Source: Butyrivibrio sp. M55 (GTDB taxonomy: Bacteria; Bacillota; Clostridia; Lachnospirales; Lachnospiraceae). From it: a DNA stretch of 64,000 nt. Positions 1 through 7,953 of the stretch are shown piece by piece. Below the pieces are notes generated by a model that saw only the letters and a program-made list of their open reading frames with translations, made no database searches and was not told where the DNA came from. The position numbers were made by a program, and so were the translations under genes. Position 1 is the stretch's first letter, and each line of letters starts with the position of its first letter. The stretch is taken from positions 62,001-126,000 of the forward strand of contig NZ_FPCD01000008.1 in the NCBI RefSeq assembly GCF_900116865.1, given 5' to 3'.

Positions 1-2
1 AA

Positions 3-365
3 GCTGAGATTACCTGGGAGGATTATGTCGATAAGACCAAGAACGACGTGCTTGATATCGAGGCTTTTCTCCACGGTGATTATCTGAACCTCGGAAATAC
101 GCTGATGCTTATAGAAAAGTATATGCCGGATGCCGGACATCGCGATATGTTCAGGAAATTCGCAATTGAAGACATTATGGAGATGACGAGCGAAGATACT
201 AAGGACAAGTCGATCGCGGAGGCTGAAAACAGGGTTCAGGCAGAAGAAGTCAAAAAGCACACTTATCAATTTACGGTAAGTGTCGAAGCTACGGACAAAG
301 AGCACGCAAGACAGGCGCTGTTATTCTATCTTGCGGGAGATGAGAGAATAAAAGTACAAAAATAA
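3..365 (+). CDS. Hypothetical protein, 3' part (runs off left edge)
   Basis: The frame is open to the left edge with no stop, so this is the C-terminal part of a longer gene; the GTG at 48 is probably internal. The visible part has about 120 residues. It is acidic and helical, with a charged segment (about 60-85) and a C-terminal stretch that could form a small alpha/beta domain. I do not recognise the family. A hairpin with a T-rich tail begins at the stop codon, so the gene ends its transcription unit. Confidence 0.6.
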   Translation, partial: AEITWEDYVDKTKNDVLDIEAFLHGDYLNLGNTLMLIEKYMPDAGHRDMFRKFAIEDIMEMTSEDTKDKSIAEAENRVQAEEVKKHTYQFTVSVEATDKEHARQALLFYLAGDERIKVQK

Positions 366-410
366 AGCACCAACCTTTTCATAATAAAAGATTGATGCTT
401 TCTTTATTTG
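364..410 (+). terminator. Rho-independent terminator
   Basis: AAAGCA at 364 pairs with TGCTTT at 396-401 around a stem with two mismatches, followed by a T-rich run. It closes the partial gene on the left edge. Confidence 0.6.
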
Positions 411-422
411 GAACTGAACTAA

Positions 423-668
423 TCACCTGATTTTAACGAACGCTAATGCTTTTTTCTCTGTATTATTCTCCTTCCTGTGGATAAGCTCCGTTGTATGTAC
501 GGTGTACTCTGAAGTGTATTCTTCATCCGATACATTTCCGGCTCCCATCATATCGAGTGCTTTGAATTTGCCGTAGGAAAGGTTCTGCTCTTTTGCCTTA
601 ATTGCATCTGCCATGATCTCGATGCAACTTTGGCTGATGTTATTTTTGGCCTTAGCTGAACGTCTCAT
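423..668 (-). CDS. Small hypothetical protein (81 aa)
   Basis: A strong ribosome site (GAGGAGG read on the minus strand) lies just upstream of the ATG, which supports translation. The protein is basic at the N-terminus (MRRSAKAK) and hydrophilic throughout, with no signal peptide or membrane segment. The N-terminal half resembles small DNA-binding or regulatory proteins, but I cannot assign a family. It is transcribed alone, convergent with the gene at the left edge. Confidence 0.55.
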   Translation of the reverse strand: MRRSAKAKNNISQSCIEIMADAIKAKEQNLSYGKFKALDMMGAGNVSDEEYTSEYTVHTTELIHRKENNTEKKALAFVKIR

Positions 669-1016
669 TTTTTTTCCTCCTCATCTCATAAGAAATATTC
701 AATTCATAAGAAATAAAATTACTAAATGATTTGCTTGTAAATTAATAGGCCCCTCAACCTATTGTGGTTTTATTACAAGATTTCATTCAATGAATACATT
801 ATATACTATTTATCATAGAAATAATAGTGATATTTAGCCACTTTAACCCGTTAAAATATAAAAATTTTATGAAATTATCTTTCTGTTTCACGTAAGGAAA
901 ACGACGCTTACACAAAATAGAGTGTTTTTGCACCTGCTTGCATTTAATTTTAAATTGTTTACAATATAATGTGATTCGAAGTTTTTTGTTTTTATTAGGT
1001 TGATTATGAGGTTTAT
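669..1016. other. AT-rich intergenic region
   Basis: About 350 bp of very AT-rich sequence between divergent genes. It should carry the minus-strand promoter of the 81-aa gene and the plus-strand promoter at 938-970. I see no gene in it. Confidence 0.6.
938..970 (+). promoter_or_regulatory. Candidate promoter of DUF3737 gene
   Basis: TTGCAT (938-943), 16 bp, then TACAAT (960-965), with an overlapping TATAAT at 965-970. It lies about 50 bp ahead of the start codon at 1017. Confidence 0.4.
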
Positions 1017-1859
1017 ATGAAGAATATAGTAGAGAACAAGCAGTTTGACGAGGAGAGAGCTCTTTATAATCTCACAGATGCAGAGGTTAGGAATTGTAGA
1101 TTCGAAGGCCCTGCAGACGGCGAGTCTGCGCTTAAAGAGGCAAGGGATATAAAGGTGGAAGAGTGCAGTTTTTCCCTAAGATATCCGCTTTGGCACGTGA
1201 CGAACTTTGAGATTGAGAAGTCTTCGATGAATGAATTTACGAGGGCAGCTCTCTGGTACGATCAAAACGGAAAGATAAAGGATTCCAAGCTTGGCGGTAT
1301 TAAGGCGCTTAGAGAGTGCAAGGACATTGTAATAGAGAACAGCGATATCGTGTCCGAAGAGTTTGGATGGAAGTGTGATAACATCACGCTTAAAGATACG
1401 AAAGTTGAGGCGATGTATCTGTTCCTTGACAGCAAGAACCTGAAACTTGATAATGTCGAGATGAAGGGCAAATACTCTTTTCAATATGTTGAAAACATGG
1501 AAATATCAAATTGCAACTTTGATACCAAGGATGCTTTCTGGCACACCAAGAACGTTACGGTAAGAGACAGCATCGTTAAGGGTGAGTACCTTGCGTGGTA
1601 TTCGGAAGGACTTACACTTATTAACTGCAAGATAATAGGAACGCAGCCGCTTTGCTACTGCAAGGACCTTAAGCTTATCGATTGTACAATGGAAGGCTGC
1701 GATCTTTCTTTTGAATATTCGGATGTAGAAGCGAGTATAATAGGTAGCATAGATTCAGTCAAGAACCCGAGATCGGGCAAAATAACAGCAGATGCCGTCG
1801 GTGAGATCATCACGGAGGCACCTGTAATAGAATGCAGCGGAGAGGTTATCATAAGATGA
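1017..1859 (+). CDS. DUF3737 family beta-helix protein
   Basis: The 280-residue protein is built of irregular repeats of about 20 residues with alternating Cys/Asn and hydrophobic positions (for example IVIENSDIVSEEFGWKCDNI and LTLINCKIIG). This is typical of right-handed parallel beta-helix folds. The start (KNIVENKQFDEERALY) and overall pattern match the DUF3737 family, which has no established biochemical role. There is no signal peptide, so it is probably cytoplasmic. ATG has GAGG about 6 bp upstream. Its stop overlaps the start of the patatin gene by 4 bp (ATGA), so the two are translationally coupled. Confidence 0.8.
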   Translation: MKNIVENKQFDEERALYNLTDAEVRNCRFEGPADGESALKEARDIKVEECSFSLRYPLWHVTNFEIEKSSMNEFTRAALWYDQNGKIKDSKLGGIKALRECKDIVIENSDIVSEEFGWKCDNITLKDTKVEAMYLFLDSKNLKLDNVEMKGKYSFQYVENMEISNCNFDTKDAFWHTKNVTVRDSIVKGEYLAWYSEGLTLINCKIIGTQPLCYCKDLKLIDCTMEGCDLSFEYSDVEASIIGSIDSVKNPRSGKITADAVGEIITEAPVIECSGEVIIR

Positions 1860-2686
1860 AAAAAGGGCTTGTTTTGGAAGGCGGAGCAATGAGAGGCATG
1901 TTCACTTGCGGCGTGCTTGATGTTTTTCTTGAAGAGGGGATAGAGTTTGACGGAGCCGTGGGAGTTTCCGCGGGAGCTACGTTTGGCTGTAATATCAAGT
2001 CAAAGCAGCACGGAAGAGCGCTCAGATATAATAAGAAGTATTGCGCGGACAAAAGATATCACAGCATCTCATCTCTTTTGACAACAGGCGACATCTACAA
2101 CGTAAAGTTCTGCTACGACGAACTTCCTTACAAGCTTGATAAATGGGACATTGAGACATTCAAGAATTCACCGATGGAGTTCTACTGCGTTGCGACGGAC
2201 ATAATGACCGGCAAGCCCGTATATCATAAGTGCCTTACCGGGGAAAAAGATGACATAATCTGGATACAGGCATCCGCTTCAATGCCGCTTGTATCAAGAC
2301 CTGTAGACATAGCCGGCGGCAAATACTTAGACGGCGGAATATCAGATTCCATCCCGCTTAAGTTTATGGAAGAAAAGGGCTACGATAACAACCTTGTCAT
2401 CGAAACCCAGCCCGTAGACTACATCAAAAAGCCTCAGTCCTACATGCCGCTCGTTCGCTTCATGCTCCGTAAATACCCCAACATGATTAAAGCGATGGAA
2501 GAGCGATACATCATGTACAACGAGGAGAAGAAGTACATTCGTGAAAAAGAGCTCGCGGGAGAAGTCAAGGTAATCCGCCCTGATGCATCTTTGAACATCA
2601 GTCCTGTCGAAAAAGATCCTGCGCAGCTTCAGCGTGTCTATGACCACGGCAGAGCCAAAGCACTTGAATACTTGTCAAAGCAGTAA
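1856..2686 (+). CDS. Patatin-like phospholipase family protein
   Basis: Serine lipid acyl hydrolase of about 276 residues. It shows the glycine-rich oxyanion loop near the N-terminus (LEGGAMRGMF), the nucleophile elbow GVSAGA, and the catalytic-dyad aspartate in YLDGGISDSIP. No signal peptide is seen, so it probably acts on lipid at the cytoplasmic face. I chose the ATG at 1856 rather than an in-frame ATG at 1832: it overlaps the previous stop (ATGA), has GGAGAGG upstream, and begins MKKGLVLEGG as in relatives. The substrate is unknown. Confidence 0.85.
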   Translation: MKKGLVLEGGAMRGMFTCGVLDVFLEEGIEFDGAVGVSAGATFGCNIKSKQHGRALRYNKKYCADKRYHSISSLLTTGDIYNVKFCYDELPYKLDKWDIETFKNSPMEFYCVATDIMTGKPVYHKCLTGEKDDIIWIQASASMPLVSRPVDIAGGKYLDGGISDSIPLKFMEEKGYDNNLVIETQPVDYIKKPQSYMPLVRFMLRKYPNMIKAMEERYIMYNEEKKYIREKELAGEVKVIRPDASLNISPVEKDPAQLQRVYDHGRAKALEYLSKQ

Positions 2687-2691
2687 ATTGA

Positions 2692-2829
2692 GTGTTTGCT
2701 GTGGTTGCTATTCAGGCAGCTATCGCCGAGAAGAACAACAGCTTCACAGATACATTCAAGCCAAAGATATTTGATAGAGTGGATTTTATTGAGCAAATGG
2801 TGTTACCAGCGATTGATTTAGATGAATAA
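2692..2829 (+). pseudogene. Orphan C-terminal gene fragment
   Basis: A 45-codon open frame starts straight after a stop codon and lacks a ribosome site. It reads as protein-like sequence (IQAAIAEKNNSFTDTF, then FDRVDFIEQMVLP) and is followed by a good terminator. It looks like the 3' remnant of a gene that was replaced or deleted. I do not recognise the parent family. Confidence 0.4.
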
Positions 2830-2843
2830 TGAATGTTACACAG

Positions 2844-2873
2844 GGCAGTTATCGAAAGATAGCTGCCTTTTCA
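2844..2873 (+). terminator. Rho-independent terminator
   Basis: GGCAGTTATC, GAAA loop, GATAGCTGCC, then TTTT. It is a strong stem with one wobble pair. It follows the orphan fragment, not the patatin gene directly. Confidence 0.75.
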
Positions 2874-2919
2874 TTTCGCAAATTTTAAAATTGTTTAAAT
2901 TTGCGAAATGAAGTATACT
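2873..2919 (+). promoter_or_regulatory. Promoter with 13-bp palindrome (candidate operator)
   Basis: Perfect inverted repeat ATTTCGCAAATTT (2873-2885) / AAATTTGCGAAAT (2897-2909). The promoter elements are TTGTTT (2891-2896), a 17-bp spacer, and TATACT (2914-2919), so the right arm fills most of the spacer. That placement suits repressor binding. Confidence 0.6.
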
Positions 2920-2937
2920 AATTTTGAGGTGAAAAAT

Positions 2938-4134
2938 ATGAAACTGATTGAACGAAATTACTACTTAAATGCTCTTTTAGCGGTAAAAGATATTCCAGAT
3001 ATTAAAGTGATAACGGGTGTACGTAGAAGTGGGAAATCAAAACTGATGGATGCATTGATTTCTAATATTTCTAAAGATATATCTGCTAATATTGTACGCA
3101 TTAAGCTTAATCTAAAAAAGAATGAGTCGATGCTTGATGGTGATAAACTATATGAGTATATTGAGCAGCAATATGATGACGAAAAAAATAACTATCTTTT
3201 TATTGACGAAGTCCAGATGTGCGATGGTTTTGAAAGGGTCATCAATAGCATATATGAAGAAGAATTGTATGACATATATCTTACTGGATCTAATGCATTC
3301 TTACTTTCAAGTGACCTTGCAACATTGTTTGGTGGAAGAGTATTTGAAGTAAAGCTTTATCCATTTTCATTTAATGAGTATTTGAAATACTTCCCATCTG
3401 ATAATGTGGATGTCGCATTCGATGATTATGTAAAAAAAGGTGGTATGGCTGGTTCATATTTGTATAAGACAGAAGAAGATGCTAGAAAATATATTAATGG
3501 AATATATAGAACAACCATCACAAAGGATATAGTAACTAAGTTTAAAATCGAAAACGAAGATTTGCTTGTTATGATTGGCAATTTTTTGATGGATAATGTA
3601 GGTAACCAAACCTCAATAAGAAATGTCGCGTCTAAACTAACATCAGGTACTTATAAAACAAACGATAAAACGGTAGGGGTTTATATAGATTATTTATGTC
3701 GTTCATTTTTGTTTTATCCAATTCGGCGATATGATATTAAGGGTAAAAAATATCTTGAGTCAGATAAGAAATATTATCTTTCTGATTTATCATTTCGTTT
3801 TTCTGAATTAGGAACAAAGGATGCTGATTACGGTCATTTGTATGAAAACATAGTTGCATTGGAGCTATTGCGCAGGGGATATGAAGTATATGTTGGAAAA
3901 CTATACGAGAAGGAAGTGGATTTTGTTGCTATAAAGGAAGGCGAAAAGCTATATATACAGGTTTCAGATGATATTTCTCGTGAGGAAACTTTTAAAAGGG
4001 AGATAGCTCCTCTTTTGAGTATAAAAGATGCCTATCCTAAAATGATTATCGCAAGAACAAAACATGATGAAACTCAACATGATGGTATAAGAATAGTTGA
4101 TATTGCAAGATGGCTTTCTGCTTCGCGAAAATAA
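2938..4134 (+). CDS. ATP-binding protein (AAA_14 / DUF4143 family)
   Basis: About 398 residues. The N-terminal AAA domain has a Walker A (GVRRSGKSKLM), Walker B (YLFIDEVQM) and sensor (YLTGSNA); the C-terminal half matches DUF4143 with a nuclease-fold-like core (EVDFVAIKEGEKLYIQV). The family is common in anaerobes, often in variable regions, and its function is unsettled. I chose ATG 2938 (GAGGTG 6 bp upstream) over an in-frame ATG at 2908 because the latter overlaps the palindrome and promoter. It is a single-gene unit, probably controlled through the palindrome at 2873-2909. Confidence 0.85.
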   Translation: MKLIERNYYLNALLAVKDIPDIKVITGVRRSGKSKLMDALISNISKDISANIVRIKLNLKKNESMLDGDKLYEYIEQQYDDEKNNYLFIDEVQMCDGFERVINSIYEEELYDIYLTGSNAFLLSSDLATLFGGRVFEVKLYPFSFNEYLKYFPSDNVDVAFDDYVKKGGMAGSYLYKTEEDARKYINGIYRTTITKDIVTKFKIENEDLLVMIGNFLMDNVGNQTSIRNVASKLTSGTYKTNDKTVGVYIDYLCRSFLFYPIRRYDIKGKKYLESDKKYYLSDLSFRFSELGTKDADYGHLYENIVALELLRRGYEVYVGKLYEKEVDFVAIKEGEKLYIQVSDDISREETFKREIAPLLSIKDAYPKMIIARTKHDETQHDGIRIVDIARWLSASRK

Positions 4135-4215
4135 ATTTTTTATAATAATGCGAAATAAAAAACTGTCGTAGGATATCACACCAGCATATTCTGGCAAAAG
4201 CTCATTACGTAAATA

Positions 4216-4356
4216 AGTAGGCGCATATTATATAAGCAACTGAATGGGCCTCTGAGCTCGTCGGTACTTATGCCGCGTTTTTTGCGGTATTAGTACCGCT
4301 ACGAAGCGAGGGGAGCGAAAGCGTCCCTGAAGTTGCTTATATAATATGCGCCTACT
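4216..4356. repeat. 141-bp element with perfect 26-bp inverted ends
   Basis: Arms 4216-4241 and 4331-4356 are perfectly complementary over 26 bp. Inside lie a long hairpin (CGGTAC...GTACCG with a T-rich loop, extended by GCTCGT/ACGAAGC) and a stem capped by a GAAA tetraloop (AGCGAAAGCG). It could be a small non-autonomous mobile element or a structured RNA. It sits about 25 bp beyond the stop codon of the sugar-binding protein gene. Confidence 0.7.
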
Positions 4357-4381
4357 CTTCACTACCGTAAAGCGCTTTTGC

Positions 4382-5644
4382 CTACTTGGATAGCAGATCC
4401 ATGTAAATCTGTGCATCATCTGTCTTTATCATATTGATCGCGAATGCGTCATATTCTGACGGATCGCCCAGCTGCGAAGTAATGCTCGATTCGTCATATC
4501 CGTTGCCAATCACGATGGTAAGATCAAGATTGAGAGTGTAGGCGTACTGCTGCAGGAGCGGCTGGTACGTCTGGCTAAGGAAATCATCTTCGGTACTGTA
4601 GATGTTGAGCCACACTTTTTTCCTCGGATGTTCATTTACATTAAGCTGGTGTGATACTTCCTCATACGGCGCTCTGGGATCCAGGTGCGCCAGATAGTTT
4701 TCGTTTGTAACGGCGAGATTTAGTGCAAGGAAGGCGCGTTCCCTGTCAGCATAGTAAAAGTCTGCCTGGTTAAGAACGTTTCCTACATCGTCAGGCACAC
4801 CGATTCCGGTGTTTACATCAACTCCGTCAAGACAATTTCTTAGAATGCGAAGTGTAAGGTACGCCTGAACATCGGCTCTTTGGCTGACGCTTCCGCAAAA
4901 ACCGTCCTTAATTGCGGCTACGCAGTCACCGTTCGAATCATATCCAAATACAGGTACATTGTTACTGTGCGCCCAATTATCAAACATTTTTAGTCCCATT
5001 CCGTCATTGTTGGAAATAATAACATCTATGCTGTCACCAAACAGTTTTACCCATTCATCGATGGCAACACCTGCGGCGTCCGCATTCCAGGTTGCACCGT
5101 CGGGGGATGTCATCTCTTTTGACGCAAGCTCTCTTATGATATAGTCTTTTCCCGCTATCGTGGCGGTTCCGTCCGTTACAATCTTAGAACTTCCGTCTAG
5201 ATTTATACCGACGGCGTCGGGAATTATCACATCATCTTTTTTCACGGCGGTTCCGCAAGCTTTTCTTGCGCCGCGTGTTCTTGCGGCGGATATATTGTGC
5301 CCTGTATCACCTATGGCGAGGACATAGCCGATGATTCCGTCGCCGTTTCTGTCAAGTGAAGCATCGCGGCCCATTATGTATTTGATGATCATCTCGCCTT
5401 GAAGCGTTGCGCCCTGCTCCATATCAACACCGACGTAGTAGACGTTCTTGTTAAAGGTTATGGCGTCGTAATCAATTTCGCCGGTCTCGCTGTTTGAAGG
5501 CTGTCTGTTGAACCAGACAACAGGCTTGTCCTTATTTGAGATATTTGCACCGGTCATCGAATTGCTTGCCGTTTCGGCGCAAGCGGAAGAAGTTACCATG
5601 CCGGCTAAGAGAAGCGGGATAATAATTTTTTTTCCAAAATTCAT
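4382..5644 (-). CDS. MglB-like sugar-binding lipoprotein, apparently circularly permuted
   Basis: A 420-residue exported protein with a signal peptide and probable lipid-modified Cys22. Residues 40-330 match galactose/glucose-binding proteins from their third strand onward: PVVWFNRQPS (41-50), a calcium-type loop DRNGDGIIG (98-106), GHNISAARTRG, ISNNDGM and VFGYD. The part that opens normal family members (IGVxIYKYDDNF..., ending ALAINL) is instead at residues 340-420 (VWLNIYSTEDDF, AFAINMIK). Ligand positions (D, F, N, W, H, R) look largely kept. No ABC transporter genes are adjacent. It is the last gene of an operon with HD and GGDEF proteins (12-bp gap), so a sensory role is likely. The remembered alignment to E. 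coli MglB needs computation. Confidence 0.75.
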   Translation of the reverse strand: MNFGKKIIIPLLLAGMVTSSACAETASNSMTGANISNKDKPVVWFNRQPSNSETGEIDYDAITFNKNVYYVGVDMEQGATLQGEMIIKYIMGRDASLDRNGDGIIGYVLAIGDTGHNISAARTRGARKACGTAVKKDDVIIPDAVGINLDGSSKIVTDGTATIAGKDYIIRELASKEMTSPDGATWNADAAGVAIDEWVKLFGDSIDVIISNNDGMGLKMFDNWAHSNNVPVFGYDSNGDCVAAIKDGFCGSVSQRADVQAYLTLRILRNCLDGVDVNTGIGVPDDVGNVLNQADFYYADRERAFLALNLAVTNENYLAHLDPRAPYEEVSHQLNVNEHPRKKVWLNIYSTEDDFLSQTYQPLLQQYAYTLNLDLTIVIGNGYDESSITSQLGDPSEYDAFAINMIKTDDAQIYMDLLSK

Positions 5645-5656
5645 ACGATCGTCTCC

Positions 5657-6589
5657 TTACAGATTGTCTTCCCTGAAATCGTTTGCGAGGAAAAGAGCCA
5701 TCTTATCTTTTACACTTCTGGTGCAACCCTCGACTTTTTCGCGCGGGATCGAGCAGAATATCCTGACGATTTCCTTATCAAGCTGCGAACCTGCAGCAAT
5801 CTTCAAAGAACCGATGGCATCGTCGTAGGATCTCGAGGGCTTGTAGGACCTTACCATGACTATCGCGGAATATGTGTCGGCAACGGCAATGATCCTAGAT
5901 GCGAGAGGGATTTCGTCGCCTTTAAGCCCGTAGTAGCCGTTTCCGTCAATTCGTTCGTGATGGTACAAAATCCAGTCGGATATATTGTCAAAAGAGTGAA
6001 TCTGCTTAAGTACCTGCACGCCGATGGCTGTGTGCTTTTTTATAAGATCCCATTCACCGCTTTCAAGCTTTCCCGGCTTGTTCAGGACTTTGCTTGGAAT
6101 TCCCAGTTTTCCTACATCGAGAAAAAGAGACGCGTAGCGCAGATTCTCACATTGAATTGTCTTTTTATATTTGTACGGAAGGTAGTCATATATGAGCATG
6201 GCAATCTCCATAACGTGGATGGAGTGGCCGTCAAGGTTAGTATCGCGCGCTTCGATCATTCCGATCAGGCTCTCAGCGATCTCTTTTGTCTTGGACTTCA
6301 CATTCGTTATGACTACGAACAACCAATTGGTGAAAAGAAAAAGTATCAGAGCCAGAATGATCACTACGATTCCGCTTAGGATATTGTCGCGGCTAATGAA
6401 CATTGCGACTACAAAGAAAAGGCAGGTGGCTATGTACAGACCAAAAGAAGCATAGAGGATCATTTTTTTCTTGCCTTCAAACGAAGTGATAACGTCTCTG
6501 TGAAGGCTGAAAAAAGAGATGCACTCCAGCGTGGTGTAGGCCGCTATGATGATTCCGCAAAGAATAAGCGCTTTTACAACAATGATCAT
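5657..6589 (-). CDS. Membrane HD-GYP-type protein with degenerate active site
   Basis: 310 residues: three membrane helices (about 1-24, 43-65, 70-95), then an HD-GYP domain. Most signature residues are there: GHSIHV (121-126), IKKH (183-186), YHHERIDGNGYY (209-220) and AVADTY. The HD pair itself reads FLDVGK (156-161), so the metal-binding histidine is Leu157, and GYP reads GYY. Active family members hydrolyse cyclic di-GMP; this one may have lost activity and act by binding. It lies between the GGDEF gene (33-bp gap) and the sugar-binding protein gene (12-bp gap). Confidence 0.8.
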   Translation of the reverse strand: MIIVVKALILCGIIIAAYTTLECISFFSLHRDVITSFEGKKKMILYASFGLYIATCLFFVVAMFISRDNILSGIVVIILALILFLFTNWLFVVITNVKSKTKEIAESLIGMIEARDTNLDGHSIHVMEIAMLIYDYLPYKYKKTIQCENLRYASLFLDVGKLGIPSKVLNKPGKLESGEWDLIKKHTAIGVQVLKQIHSFDNISDWILYHHERIDGNGYYGLKGDEIPLASRIIAVADTYSAIVMVRSYKPSRSYDDAIGSLKIAAGSQLDKEIVRIFCSIPREKVEGCTRSVKDKMALFLANDFREDNL

Positions 6590-6622
6590 ATCTGCACTCC
6601 TTATGGAAAAAAGAGGAAAGCT

Positions 6623-7771
6623 TCAGTTTATCGTGATGCGGTTTCTTCCCCGGTCTTTGGATTGATAGAGAGCTTCGTCGGCACGTTTGTAAATTAAATC
6701 CATGTCTTTGTCATCGTCTGTGACGGCGGTGACGCCCAAAGATGCGCTGATACCGCTAAGTTCACCAATCTGTACGGAATTGAGATTGGTAAGGATAGAA
6801 TCTAAAATTGCTTTTACGTCATCCATGTTTTTCTGACCGCGTATGAGCATAATGTACTCATCGCCGCCGAGCCTTCCCGCTATGCTAAATTTGTCGCGCA
6901 CGGCTCTTTCTGTAAAAGACCATTTCTCAAACATATCGATATTCAAGGCTTCCACTATGATGTGGGATGTCGTCTGGATTGCCTTGTCACCCATCTGATG
7001 TCCGAGTTTGTCGTTTATCTCTTTGAACTTATCAAGATCGAGCAGGCATACGGCGAGGAATTCATCGCGTCTTATCGGATCTTTTATGATCTGATCGGCT
7101 ATCGCAAAAAAGCGCGCTCTGTTAAGAAGGTCCGTCAAAGTATCAAAACTTGAGCGTATCTCGAGGTCGCGCTGAATCTGAATATTTTTTTGAAGCGTGT
7201 AGAACTGTGTCATTTTATTGTGCTGGAAAAAGTAATGCAGAATAAGCGAAAGAGCAAGGAAAACAATTATATTGTACATATCAAGTTCTGCGAGTGAATG
7301 TGGTTTGAACTTGAAAGAAGTGTACAAAAAGACACTGCAATAGAAGATAAGAAGTACGGTAAATCTTATCATGGTATCGATATATGTAACGGAAAGAAGG
7401 ACAACCATAACAAGATACATGGTTGCGGCAAGATAGGGCTGAGCGACCGATGAGAATATTCCGAAAACAATCAGGATGATTGAGCTTGCATGAACAAAGA
7501 ATGTTGCGAATCGTATGCAGAATTTTTTGAACGCGATAATAATGACCTCAAAAATCAGCGACAGTATCATGAACGAGTAGTACATGTTGAAATTTCTTCT
7601 TGTCACGCCAAACTCGTTCATAAGACACAGAATCATAAAGGTTATGGTCATCAAAAGAAGCCAGCTGTTAATGATCAGCAGATGCGTGTAATTTGTATCA
7701 TGTATGAGTTTTTTACAATCATCATAGCGATGCTTCTCGAATCCGTAGTAGTTTATCTTTTGCCAATACAT
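6623..7771 (-). CDS. Membrane GGDEF-domain diguanylate cyclase
   Basis: 382 residues. About six hydrophobic segments span residues 35-200, followed by a GGDEF domain: SSFDTLTDLLNRARFF, DLDKFKEINDKLGHQMGD, and the active-site loop GRLGGDEYIML (GGDEY variant). The catalytic residues for cyclic di-GMP synthesis look intact, and I see no clear RxxD inhibitory site. It is the first gene of a minus-strand operon with the HD protein and sugar-binding protein, divergent from the secreted repeat protein at 7954. The membrane part probably receives the signal. Confidence 0.85.
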   Translation of the reverse strand: MYWQKINYYGFEKHRYDDCKKLIHDTNYTHLLIINSWLLLMTITFMILCLMNEFGVTRRNFNMYYSFMILSLIFEVIIIAFKKFCIRFATFFVHASSIILIVFGIFSSVAQPYLAATMYLVMVVLLSVTYIDTMIRFTVLLIFYCSVFLYTSFKFKPHSLAELDMYNIIVFLALSLILHYFFQHNKMTQFYTLQKNIQIQRDLEIRSSFDTLTDLLNRARFFAIADQIIKDPIRRDEFLAVCLLDLDKFKEINDKLGHQMGDKAIQTTSHIIVEALNIDMFEKWSFTERAVRDKFSIAGRLGGDEYIMLIRGQKNMDDVKAILDSILTNLNSVQIGELSGISASLGVTAVTDDDKDMDLIYKRADEALYQSKDRGRNRITIN

Positions 7772-7953
7772 AGTAGGACCTCATAGTCGGTATTGTCATC
7801 AAATTAACTATTTACAGTATAATTATACGCTATTTACAGAAAATGCGAAACAGGGAAAAGAATGAGGGGGTAGTCTGTACCAACTTTATCCCCTAAAGTG
7901 GCTTAGAATGTGATATTATTACATGTGTTATTTTATTATGTGAGGTTCCTACT

